Shown here: positions 55,466 through 64,000 of the stretch, one piece after another
How positions within the stretch are numbered: the stretch's first letter is position 1
Layout: each line of letters begins with the position of its first letter
From: Arcobacter sp. CECT 8986
GTDB taxonomy: Bacteria > Campylobacterota > Campylobacteria > Campylobacterales > Arcobacteraceae
Length of the DNA stretch: 64,000 nucleotides
Assembly (NCBI RefSeq): GCF_004116725.1
Contig: NZ_PDKG01000005.1
Span: 146,689 to 210,688 of the forward strand
Reading direction: 5' to 3'
Made by a program: the position numbers and the translations under genes
Notes under the pieces: model-generated
What the model was told of the DNA's origin: nothing
Databases searched by the model: none
What the model saw: the letters and a program-made list of their open reading frames with translations, nothing else

Positions 55466-57604
55466 TTATTTGTTATATGCATCTTTTTTTGAAGTAAACT
55501 CAATAACTTTTGCTTTTTGTTCAACTATCTTTCTTACTTCTTCCACATTTGAATTATTTATTTCAAATTCAATATCGCAGTATTGTCTGTAAGAGTGTTT
55601 TTCTCTACCATAATCAACACTTAAAATATAACCTTCATATTTTGACATATACATTAATAGTTTTGCCAATTCACCTTTTGTATTAGCTAAAGAAACAACC
55701 ATCTTATATGGGTATAACGTATCTTTTGTCCACTTACAAAATAGCATATTATGTTTTGATTTTATTTTTTTATATGCCTTATCACACATTTTATGATGGA
55801 TAATTGCTTTGTTTCCACTTTTAAAAGCAACTATATCATCACCAAATTTAGGATGACAACAGTGGTCGAATAATACTGAATTTATACTAAAATTTGAATA
55901 TATTAAAATATTATCAAACTTATGAGTTTTTAACTTACTAGCAAGAATTTTAAATCTTGTAACTAATCCATGCTCTTTAATAAGTTTTGTTTCTATTTGC
56001 TTTTTAATATTTCTTAAAAAGTCCAAATTTGTTGCAACTTTATGTATAGATACAAAAGGATAAGTAGTTGTTATTTGTTGTGTATATCTATTGAAAATAG
56101 TATCAATAATATTCATTCCTGTATATTCATCTAACTCTTTTTGTCTTTGTGAACAGATTATTTTTATCTGTTTTTTTGCTCTATTTGTTTTTACCATATC
56201 AATCCATGAACATCTTGGAATTATATGGTCAGTTGTTTTAATAGATACAATATCTGAACTTTTTAGTTCTGTTAAAAGTGGTTTTTTTATTTTATTTATA
56301 TAACATTCAAATGCATTTTTCCCTACATCTGTGTGAACTGCATATGCAAAATCATAAGCAGTTGAACCTCTTGGAAGATTAAAAGTATCACCATGTGGTG
56401 AGTAAACTACTATCTCTTCTGAGTATAAATCATCTTTTGTATCAGCATAAAACTCTTCAACATTTTCATTTGAGAACTCTAAAGATTTTAACCAATTTAA
56501 ATTTGGTCCATTTTTAGCACCACTTTTATATTTCCAGTGTGCAGCAATTCCATACTCTGCAATTTTGTGCATCTCAAATGTTCTAATTTGTATTTCATAG
56601 ATTTTAGAATTATAAAATACTGTTGTATGTATAGTTCTATAACCATTCTCTTTTGGTGTTGATACATAATCTTTAAATCTTGAAATCAAAGGCTTATAAG
56701 CTAAATGTAAATGTCCTAAAACTTTATAACAGTCTATCTCTTCTGGAACTAAAACTCTTATTGCAAGTAAGTCAAGAACTTCATCTATTGTTACACCTTT
56801 TCTTTGCATTTTTAGATATATAGAGTAGTGGTGTTTTATTCTACTTAATATTTTTACTTTTGAAGAGTCATAACCATTTTTTTCTAGAACTATTTTAGTA
56901 TTAGTAATAAAATTATTAAAAGTTAATTGAATTGCATGTTCATACTCTTTTATAAATGCATCAATTTTTTTATACTCTTCTGGGTAAATATAATAAAAAG
57001 CTAAATCTTCAAGGTGATTTTTAAGTGTAGAAATACCTAATCTATGTGCAATTGGTACATAAACAACTAAAGTCTCTTCAGCAATTCTTTTTTGTTTTTG
57101 TTCATTTAGTGCATCAAGTGTTAGCATATTGTGAAGTCTATCACAAAGTTTTACTAATAAAACTCTAACATCATCAATTGAGGCAATTAACATTTTTCTA
57201 AAAGTCATAGCAGAAGACATAGTTTTAGAATTAGAAATTGATGAAGAAAACTCATGTTCTCTTATCTCTACTATTTTTGTAAGACCATCAACCATATGAG
57301 AGATATCTTCTCCCCAGTTATCTTTTACAAAATTTAAATCATATTTTGTATCTTCTACTACATCATGTAATAAAGAAGTTGCAATTACTGCTTCATCTTG
57401 GCTAAAGTGAGAAATGATTGTTGCTACTAAAATAGGGTGTACAACATAAGGTTCACCACTTTTTCTAAATTGATTTTCGTGAGCTTTGATACAAAAATCA
57501 ATAATGCTTTTTAGTTTAGGAGTAAGTTCTGTGTTCTTTTTTAGTTCATTTATAGCATCATCAATTGTATTAATGCTTTGGATTTTTTCTATAAATGGAT
57601 CCAT
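55466..57604 (-). CDS. spoT: Bifunctional (p)ppGpp synthase/hydrolase
   Basis: A 712-residue Rel/Spo protein: HD hydrolase domain ('YVVHPILVATIIS', 'LLHDVVEDT'), synthase domain ('SRIKHHYSIYLKMQRKGV', 'KENGYRTIHTTVF'), TGS ('VVYSPHGDTFNLPRGSTAYD'), helical zinc-finger-like region and C-terminal ACT. It makes and degrades the alarmone in the single-Rel arrangement of Campylobacterota. A hairpin separates it from rpoZ. Confidence 0.95.
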   Translation of the reverse strand: MDPFIEKIQSINTIDDAINELKKNTELTPKLKSIIDFCIKAHENQFRKSGEPYVVHPILVATIISHFSQDEAVIATSLLHDVVEDTKYDLNFVKDNWGEDISHMVDGLTKIVEIREHEFSSSISNSKTMSSAMTFRKMLIASIDDVRVLLVKLCDRLHNMLTLDALNEQKQKRIAEETLVVYVPIAHRLGISTLKNHLEDLAFYYIYPEEYKKIDAFIKEYEHAIQLTFNNFITNTKIVLEKNGYDSSKVKILSRIKHHYSIYLKMQRKGVTIDEVLDLLAIRVLVPEEIDCYKVLGHLHLAYKPLISRFKDYVSTPKENGYRTIHTTVFYNSKIYEIQIRTFEMHKIAEYGIAAHWKYKSGAKNGPNLNWLKSLEFSNENVEEFYADTKDDLYSEEIVVYSPHGDTFNLPRGSTAYDFAYAVHTDVGKNAFECYINKIKKPLLTELKSSDIVSIKTTDHIIPRCSWIDMVKTNRAKKQIKIICSQRQKELDEYTGMNIIDTIFNRYTQQITTTYPFVSIHKVATNLDFLRNIKKQIETKLIKEHGLVTRFKILASKLKTHKFDNILIYSNFSINSVLFDHCCHPKFGDDIVAFKSGNKAIIHHKMCDKAYKKIKSKHNMLFCKWTKDTLYPYKMVVSLANTKGELAKLLMYMSKYEGYILSVDYGREKHSYRQYCDIEFEINNSNVEEVRKIVEQKAKVIEFTSKKDAYNK

Positions 57605-57620
57605 ATTATCTCAATAAAGA

Positions 57621-57648
57621 AATTATAAAAGCTAATGCTTTTATAATT
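57621..57648 (-). terminator. Hairpin between rpoZ and spoT
   Basis: AATTATAAAAGC pairs perfectly over 12 bp with GCTTTTATAATT around a 4-base loop, starting at the rpoZ stop. It may be a partial terminator or attenuator that sets spoT expression. Confidence 0.6.
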
Positions 57649-57869
57649 TAATCTTCTTTATCTACTAAACCTTCAATAACTAATAATCCATTTGCAATTT
57701 CATCAATTGCGATATCAGTATATTTCATGTTTTGAGTATTTTGTTCTAATAAAGGTTTTGCACCTTTACTTAATTCATCAGCTCTTTGACCAACAGCAAT
57801 TGATAAAATATATCTATCATTATTTACTTTTTCTAAAGCTTTTGACATTCTTTCTTCTAATCTTAACAT
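57648..57869 (-). CDS. rpoZ: RNA polymerase omega subunit
   Basis: A 73-residue protein with 'RMSKALEKVNNDRYILSIAVGQRADEL', the omega signature that binds the beta' tail and part of the ppGpp site. AAAGGA precedes the ATG. Between pyrH and spoT. Confidence 0.92.
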   Translation of the reverse strand: MLRLEERMSKALEKVNNDRYILSIAVGQRADELSKGAKPLLEQNTQNMKYTDIAIDEIANGLLVIEGLVDKED

Positions 57870-57879
57870 TCACAATCCT

Positions 57880-58596
<717 letters not shown>

Positions 58597-58653
58597 TTAA
58601 GAATTTCGTGATTATATCTAAAAAAAAATTAATAATGATTTAAGAATAGAGAT

Positions 58654-59721
58654 TTAACTAACTGCCCATTCAAAAAAAGGAAGAACTTCTACTTCAATTT
58701 CATTGACTTTAAAATTTTCATTATACCCAACTGTAACTATATCAATTTTCTCAATTTCTAACTCTTTAAATGCTTTATTTAACTTTTTTACAATTGAATT
58801 TTTTAATAAAGGGTTAAAAAAAGGAATTGATAAAACAATATATTTTTCCTCTTTTACATAAAAATCTACATTATCAGTATAAAATATACTATCATAATTA
58901 GACTCTAATTGTAAAAATACCATATTTGTAAACTCATTTTTGAATTTTTTTGCATGAGTTATAGCATTTAAAAATGCATGATTATAAGAGTATATCTTTT
59001 TTACAGCTTTTTCTTGTTTATATTTAGGTAAAAAATATACAAGTCCTGAATTTTCATAGATTTTAACTACTTCATAAAACTTATCTTTTGATATTTTCAT
59101 CACATTTTTTAGGGTATTAAACAGTTGAAAAAGAGATTTCTTTTCATCAATATTTAAAAATAGAATTTTTAATATTTTTTCAAAAGTTTCATCTTTTGCA
59201 TAAAGTCTTAAAATTTCTTGCAGCCTTTTTTCTTTATTGTACTCTTCTAAGTTTACAACTCCTGGCATATTTCCATATTTTAAAAAGTTGTTAAAAGCTT
59301 GAGTTGCAGTGTGATATCTATTTTCATGTAATAAATACTCTTCAAAGTCTAATGCTTTAACTTGAAGTTTTTCAAAACCTTTTATATCTATATTATTATG
59401 AGAAGAGATAATTACACTTTCACAATTTGGTATTTCAAATGAGAAATCAAAATTTTCTAAAATAACGACTTTTATTTGATTTTGGATTATAAACTCTTCC
59501 AAATAAACTTTTATCTCTTCTAAATCATTTCTAAAATCATTGAAATCTATGTATATGTATTCGTCAGTATTAAAGTTTGATAAATAATCGTAAATAAGAT
59601 ATGTTTTACCACATTTAGGTGCACCAAAGATAAAAGTCTTTGGTGCAGTAATTTTTGCTTTTCTCTCTAAAAAATTTATTTTAGAAAAGTCAAGTTCATA
59701 ACATACTTCTAATGTTTTCAT
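58654..59721 (-). CDS. AAA-family ATP-binding protein (ATPase of unknown target)
   Basis: The 355-residue protein has Walker A 'GAPKCGKT' near residue 34, Walker B-like 'VVILENFDF', and a middle 'YHTATQAFNNFLKYGNMPGV' region like DUF4143/archaeal-type ATPases, with a C-terminal nuclease-like 'EEKYIVLSIPFF'. Such proteins are often linked to defence or unknown regulation. Its start overlaps the pdxA stop by one base, an odd neighbour for a vitamin B6 gene. Confidence 0.75.
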   Translation of the reverse strand: MKTLEVCYELDFSKINFLERKAKITAPKTFIFGAPKCGKTYLIYDYLSNFNTDEYIYIDFNDFRNDLEEIKVYLEEFIIQNQIKVVILENFDFSFEIPNCESVIISSHNNIDIKGFEKLQVKALDFEEYLLHENRYHTATQAFNNFLKYGNMPGVVNLEEYNKEKRLQEILRLYAKDETFEKILKILFLNIDEKKSLFQLFNTLKNVMKISKDKFYEVVKIYENSGLVYFLPKYKQEKAVKKIYSYNHAFLNAITHAKKFKNEFTNMVFLQLESNYDSIFYTDNVDFYVKEEKYIVLSIPFFNPLLKNSIVKKLNKAFKELEIEKIDIVTVGYNENFKVNEIEVEVLPFFEWAVS

Positions 59722-60644
59722 TATTTCTTATTATTTAAATTAATTGCTTCTTTTATTGCATTGATATAGCTTTTTGTATTTACATTTACATTTTTGTATG
59801 CAATATCAAAAGCAGTTCCATGGTCAACAGAAGTTCTAATTATTGGTAGATTTAAACTTACATTTATACTTTGGTCAAAATATAATGCTTTTAAAGGAGC
59901 TAATCCTTGGTCGTGATACATACAAACAAAATATTTGCAGTTCTTTCTATTTGCTTTAGAAAATGCAGTATCAGGAACAACTGGGCCTTTAAATACATCT
60001 TTATTTAGTTTTTTATTTGCATTTTTTATTGCTTTAAAGATTTCTACTTCTTCATTTCCTAAAACACCATTATCACTTGCATGAGGATTTAATCCTAAAA
60101 CTTGAATATGTTCTTGTTTTACACTTTGATAAAAATCACATAAAAATTTAGTCAAGTCTTGTTCATTTATTTTTTTAGCAACTTTTTTTAATGCAATGTG
60201 TTCTGTAAATAAAGCAACAAAAAGTTTTTTGCAACCAAGCATCATAATTGCATTTTCTCCAAAATATCTTCTTAATACTTCAGTATGACCTTTAAAATCA
60301 ATATTTGCTTTATTCCAAGACTCTTTATTTATTGGAAGCGTTACAACAGCTTGAGTTTTATTTTCATTTGTTAAGTTTATAGCTTCAATAAAAGAATCAT
60401 AAGAGTATTTACCACTTTTTTTTGATACTTGTCCTGGTTTTATTTCAAAGTCACCTTTAACTTTATGTGTTGTGAAATCTTTAGGTATTTCAATATTTAA
60501 AAGTTTTGCACCTTGTTGTAAAAGTGATTTATTTACACAATAAATTGGATTACAAATCTTTTTAATTTTTTCATGGCTTTGTAGTGCTATTTGTAGACCA
60601 ATTCCATTTAAATCACCAATAGAAATTGCTATATTTGGTTTCAT
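59721..60644 (-). CDS. pdxA: 4-hydroxythreonine-4-phosphate dehydrogenase
   Basis: A 307-residue enzyme of pyridoxal 5'-phosphate synthesis with 'ISIGDLNGIGLQIAL', 'KGHTEVLRRYF', 'ALFTEHIALKKV' and 'MYHDQGLAPLKALYF'. It overlaps pdxJ by four bases, so the two are coupled. Confidence 0.94.
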   Translation of the reverse strand: MKPNIAISIGDLNGIGLQIALQSHEKIKKICNPIYCVNKSLLQQGAKLLNIEIPKDFTTHKVKGDFEIKPGQVSKKSGKYSYDSFIEAINLTNENKTQAVVTLPINKESWNKANIDFKGHTEVLRRYFGENAIMMLGCKKLFVALFTEHIALKKVAKKINEQDLTKFLCDFYQSVKQEHIQVLGLNPHASDNGVLGNEEVEIFKAIKNANKKLNKDVFKGPVVPDTAFSKANRKNCKYFVCMYHDQGLAPLKALYFDQSINVSLNLPIIRTSVDHGTAFDIAYKNVNVNTKSYINAIKEAINLNNKK

Positions 60645-61420
60645 TTTATTAACTCTTTCATATCTAAAATAGCTTGGTATAATCCACTAAATACAGAACG
60701 TGCAATAATACTTTGACCTATATTTAACTCACTAATTGATTTGATTTTTGATATTTGTCTAACATTTTGATAATTTAGACCATGACCAGCTGCAACTTTT
60801 AAATCTAATTTTACAGCTTGATTTGAAGCTTTTTTTATCTGTTTTTTTGATTTGTCAAGTTTTTCTTTTAGAACTTCTCTTGAAAGTTCTAACTCTTTAA
60901 TACTGTGATGTGTATTTGATAGATTTCCATAAAGCATTGCATAGATATTTGCAAATGTTCCTGTATGAAGCTCTACCCATTCAACTTCAAGTTTTGAACT
61001 TAGTTCTATCATCTCTTTTGTTGGATCAATAAATAGTGATACTTCAATTTCATTTTCATGTAGTTGTTTTATAGCTTTTTGAATTTTTTTATAATTAGTC
61101 TTTAAATCCAGTCCACCTTCAGTTGTAACTTCTTGTCTATTTTCTGGAACTAAAGTCGCTCTTTGTGGTTTTAGTTTGCAAACTATATCAATGATTTCTT
61201 CATTTATTGAACACTCTAAATTTACAGGAAGTGTAGAAGTTTTTATAATATTTTTTGCATCTTCATCATGAATATGTCTTCTATCTTCTCTTAAGTGAAT
61301 AGTAATTTGGTCTGCATTTGCAAGTTTACAAACTCCTAATGCATCTAATGGATTTGGGTCATTTATTTTTCTTGCTTCTCTTAATACAGCAATATGGTCG
61401 ATGTTTACACCAAGTAACAC
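60641..61420 (-). CDS. pdxJ: Pyridoxine 5'-phosphate synthase
   Basis: The 259-residue TIM-barrel enzyme starts at GTG, six bases after AAAGGA: 'LLGVNIDHIAVLREARK', 'ITIHLREDRRHIHDEDA' and 'AAGHGLNYQNV'. It joins the pdxA product with deoxyxylulose phosphate. Confidence 0.95.
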   Translation of the reverse strand: MLLGVNIDHIAVLREARKINDPNPLDALGVCKLANADQITIHLREDRRHIHDEDAKNIIKTSTLPVNLECSINEEIIDIVCKLKPQRATLVPENRQEVTTEGGLDLKTNYKKIQKAIKQLHENEIEVSLFIDPTKEMIELSSKLEVEWVELHTGTFANIYAMLYGNLSNTHHSIKELELSREVLKEKLDKSKKQIKKASNQAVKLDLKVAAGHGLNYQNVRQISKIKSISELNIGQSIIARSVFSGLYQAILDMKELIK

Positions 61421-61490
61421 AATATATCCTTTAATTTATTTTATAAGGATATGGTATCTAATATTTGATTTTATAAGAATAAAGTAAGAA

Positions 61491-61524
61491 ATTAAAAGAG
61501 TATCTTTACGATAACTCTTTTAAT
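61491..61524 (-). terminator. Terminator of trpE
   Basis: ATTAAAAGAGT pairs with ACTCTTTTAAT over 11 bp around a 12-base loop at the trpE stop codon, followed on the minus strand by T-rich sequence. Confidence 0.7.
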
Positions 61525-62915
61525 GTAGATATATTTGCAGCTAGTTTATTTTGAACTTCTAAATATTCAAGTTCATTTACAGAATCAGCAACAACTCCAG
61601 CACCAGCTTGGAATACAATTTTATCATCTGTAATAAGACTAGTTCTAATAGTAATAGCACTATCCATATTTCCATCAAAACCAAAATATGCGATACTTCC
61701 ACTATAAAAACTTCTTTTAATTCCTTCAAATTGAGCAATTAGTTCCATTGCTCTAATCTTAGGAGCACCTGTCATTGTTCCTGCTGTGAATGTTGCAGCA
61801 AAAAGATCAAACATATCATATTGTTCATCTATCATAGCTTCTACATCTGAAACCATGTGCATAACATGAGAATATTTTTCAACTCTCATTAAATCTGTAA
61901 CTTTAACAGTTCCAGCCTTTGCAACTCTACCAACATCATTTCTACCCAAATCAACAAGCATAATGTGTTCAGCTCTCTCTTTATCATCACCTAACATCTC
62001 TTTTTCAAGTTCAAGGTCTCTATTGATGTTTTTACCTCTTTTTCTTGTACCAGCAATTGGTCTAAGTAAAATATTTCCATCAACTAATTTAACCATAACT
62101 TCAGGTGAACTTCCTGCAATTGAAAAATCTTCATATTTCAAAAAGAATAGATATGGACTTGGATTTTTACTTCTTAATGCTCTATAAAAACTTAAGTGGT
62201 CAACTTTTGCTTTTTGAATAAATCTATTTGACATAAGAAGTTGAAATACATCTCCACTTGTAATCATCTCTTTTGCTTTTTCTACCATTTCAAAAAATTG
62301 CTCTTTTGTATAGTTGAATTTTCCTTCATCTAATAAAACAGCTTTCTTTAAAGGAGTATAAGTATATGGAGTGAATAACTCTTTTTCTATTTTTTCTAGT
62401 TCATCTTTTTTTGATTCAAGGGAAGTAACCATCACAAGTTTTGATGTTTTGTGTGAAAAACCTAAAATGATTTTAGGTCTGATTAAATCTACATCAGCAA
62501 TATCAAGTTGGTCTTCTAAATTAGCCATTGATTTTTTAAGTGTTGGTTCAAACTCTTTTACTACATCAAAACCTACACTTCCAATAAATCCATCTATAAG
62601 TCCGATTCCTAACTCATTTGCTTTATCTTTAAATATCTGTTTATCAAATTTTTTATAGTAATTTTGAAGATATTTTAAAGGATTTGATTCTACTTCTTTA
62701 ATATCTCCTTGTTCATCTTTGTGGAAACATTTGCTATTTTTATACCAAATTCTTTCTCTATCACCTATAATAATGAAAGAGTAGTTACCTTCACTTGAGT
62801 TAACTGTACTTTCAAATAAAAATGTAATTTCATCTTTATAAAGTTTTTCCATTTTTTCATAAATAGAAACAGGTGTAAATTGGTCTAAAAATAGCTCTTT
62901 TGAATAAAATGTCAT
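61506..62915 (-). CDS. trpE: Anthranilate synthase component I (TrpE-like)
   Basis: A 469-residue chorismate-utilising enzyme with 'LFESTVNSSEGNYSF' (tryptophan-binding-type region) near residue 33, 'LLRPIAGTRKRG' near 285 and 'TGAPKIRAMELI'. trpG is not adjacent. A para-aminobenzoate or isochorismate enzyme is less likely because of the N-terminal motif. AGAGG precedes the ATG. It follows the SPOR gene by 11 bases. Confidence 0.85.
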   Translation of the reverse strand: MTFYSKELFLDQFTPVSIYEKMEKLYKDEITFLFESTVNSSEGNYSFIIIGDRERIWYKNSKCFHKDEQGDIKEVESNPLKYLQNYYKKFDKQIFKDKANELGIGLIDGFIGSVGFDVVKEFEPTLKKSMANLEDQLDIADVDLIRPKIILGFSHKTSKLVMVTSLESKKDELEKIEKELFTPYTYTPLKKAVLLDEGKFNYTKEQFFEMVEKAKEMITSGDVFQLLMSNRFIQKAKVDHLSFYRALRSKNPSPYLFFLKYEDFSIAGSSPEVMVKLVDGNILLRPIAGTRKRGKNINRDLELEKEMLGDDKERAEHIMLVDLGRNDVGRVAKAGTVKVTDLMRVEKYSHVMHMVSDVEAMIDEQYDMFDLFAATFTAGTMTGAPKIRAMELIAQFEGIKRSFYSGSIAYFGFDGNMDSAITIRTSLITDDKIVFQAGAGVVADSVNELEYLEVQNKLAANISTLKELS

Positions 62916-62926
62916 ATTATATGCCT

Positions 62927-63862
62927 CTAAAATCTAAGTATAAATGCACTTGAAATATTTAGTTTTCTTTTTATAGTTGATATATTTTTTTCTGCATTTG
63001 CTCTACTATTAAATGGACCAATTAATACTTTATTATAAACTTTACCATTTACAGTAACTTTATATATTGTATAGCTAAATCCACTACTTTGAATTTTGTC
63101 TAAATATTTTTTTGCTGGTTGTCTTGAAAAGGCTCCAACTTGTACATATGTTCCACTAGGTTTAGAAGAACTAACTTTTGTTGGTGCTTTTTTTACAACT
63201 TTTGGTTTTTGAACTGGTTTTGGTTTTTGAACAACTTTTTCAGCAACTTTTTTAACTTCTTGAACTTTTGGTTGTTCTACAACTTCTGGTTCTTCTTTTA
63301 CTCCAAAAACATCAGGTTTTGACTCTTCAATTTGTTGAGCTTTTTTCTCTTTTTCTTCTATTGAATCAATATTTAACTCTTCATCAGCTTTCTCTTCAAT
63401 TTGAGAATTTTGAGTCTGTTCTTTTATGTTTTTTAATTTTTCATCAATTATTTTTTGGTACTGTTTTTCAATGTTGTCATTTTCTAAAACTTGTTCTTCT
63501 TTAGCTGTTGGTTCATTTGAAAATGAGTTATTCTCTTCTTTAGGACTATTTAAAAGACGAATAATTACTATTGTTAGTAAAAAAAGTATTATTAAAACAA
63601 GACCTAAAATAAGATATTTCTTTTTATTTGTCTCATTTGTGCTAGGAGAAGGAGTACCATTTAGCATAATATCTCCTAACTCATTGTTATTTGAAATATC
63701 AACTCTTGCTGCTTCTTCTTCATATGCATTTTTTGCACTATTAATATTAACATTAGATGCTATTTCATCTTCTTGTTTTAATTGAGAAAGTCTTTGCTCT
63801 AACTCTTCAGTCTCTTGTCTTTTTTGTACTTTTTTTAAAAAATCTTCGCCTTTTATTTCCAT
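62927..63862 (-). CDS. SPOR-domain single-pass membrane protein
   Basis: A 311-residue protein: cytoplasmic N-terminus with a coiled coil (residues 8-50), one membrane helix (83-103), a long Glu/Lys/Pro-rich linker, and a C-terminal SPOR domain from about 237 ('GTYVQVGAFSRQPAKKYLDK'). SPOR domains bind glycan strands at division sites (FtsN-like). Likely an FtsN/DedD-type division or envelope protein. Confidence 0.85.
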   Translation of the reverse strand: MEIKGEDFLKKVQKRQETEELEQRLSQLKQEDEIASNVNINSAKNAYEEEAARVDISNNNELGDIMLNGTPSPSTNETNKKKYLILGLVLIILFLLTIVIIRLLNSPKEENNSFSNEPTAKEEQVLENDNIEKQYQKIIDEKLKNIKEQTQNSQIEEKADEELNIDSIEEKEKKAQQIEESKPDVFGVKEEPEVVEQPKVQEVKKVAEKVVQKPKPVQKPKVVKKAPTKVSSSKPSGTYVQVGAFSRQPAKKYLDKIQSSGFSYTIYKVTVNGKVYNKVLIGPFNSRANAEKNISTIKRKLNISSAFILRF

Positions 63863-63875
63863 ATCTTATCCTTAA

Positions 63876-64000
63876 TTAGTAAGTAGATTGAGAGTAAATA
63901 ACAAAGTTAGAAGCTAAAGCTTCAAGTTCTTTGTTAACGCTAGCTTGAAGTTCAGTGTTTTCAATGTCATCTAAAACATCACAAATTTTATTTGCAATAA
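63876..64000 (-). CDS. C-terminal part of an unidentified protein
   Basis: On the minus strand a frame enters from the right edge and ends in TAA at 63876. The last 41 residues are helical and acidic ('[20 protein letters not shown]') and end SQSTY. AAGGATAAG for the next gene follows. Too short to name. Confidence 0.55.
   Translation of the reverse strand, partial: IANKICDVLDDIENTELQASVNKELEALASNFVIYSQSTY

Noticed and set aside
63140..63785. Phe/Leu-rich plus-strand frames opposite the SPOR gene
   Set aside because: Produced by the Glu/Lys/Pro-rich linker read on the other strand; no start signals.

Overview
The window is a compact, very AT-rich bacterial chromosome segment from a free-living member of the Campylobacterota, most likely an Arcobacter-like genus (Arcobacteraceae). 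Support comes from the low G+C, a three-domain NifU next to NifS, a CheV protein, the order pyrH-rpoZ-spoT-tyrS-(flavin monooxygenase)-amidase, the rplY-pth-lptF and pdxJ-pdxA pairs, and a wide respiratory and metal-handling gene set. The genus is an inference. I see no rRNA, tRNA, insertion sequence, prophage or CRISPR array.

Layout. 1-6.3 kb: the end of an unidentified gene, then a Fur-box-controlled operon of two imelysins, two di-haem c-type cytochromes and a sterol-desaturase-like di-iron membrane enzyme. 6.4-9.5 kb: an SDR enzyme, a TolC-like protein and an EamA exporter. 9.5-12.4 kb: a zinc island with a Fur-family regulator divergent from znuA and a fused DUF1007-NicO (ZevA-ZevB-like) gene, with two palindromic operators between. 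12.5-20.7 kb: EamA and MATE exporters, two tandem Cys/Met-type PLP enzymes, a radical-SAM/methyltransferase fusion for wobble-uridine modification, and SelO. 20.7-22.1 kb: DoxX and three small proteins. 22.1-31.6 kb: a SUF operon (sufBCDSE plus a DUF59 gene), an amino-acid ABC receptor and permease without an ATPase, then nifS-nifU. 31.6-35 kb: hemerythrin and a multi-pass membrane protein behind a perfect FNR-type box, then a 61-residue gene and argH. 35-45 kb: cheV, tcdA, greA, a lipid A-type phosphoesterase, uvrB, nth, a copper-type TonB receptor, an unknown membrane protein and an HD protein. 45-64 kb: mostly housekeeping (rpiB, lepB, folD, rplY, pth, lptF, amidase, tyrS, spoT, rpoZ, pyrH, pdxA, pdxJ, trpE) with a SPOR protein near the right edge.

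How it fits together. Much of the accessory content concerns metals and Fe-S clusters: iron (Fur box, imelysins, di-haem proteins), zinc (Zur-like regulator, ZnuA, ZevAB-like transporter), copper (TonB receptor with CxxxM and HxM motifs) and two complete Fe-S assembly systems. The FNR-type site points to oxygen or NO control of the hemerythrin unit. The most unusual pattern is that four genes (uvrB, an ABC permease, the cell-wall amidase and a membrane protein) appear to start at AUC, AUC, AUU and AUA, each six or seven bases after a good Shine-Dalgarno sequence, with conserved N-terminal sequence or a stop codon or promoter excluding the usual choices. The second standout is the radical-SAM plus MnmD-type fusion, which may be a one-protein replacement for MnmC.
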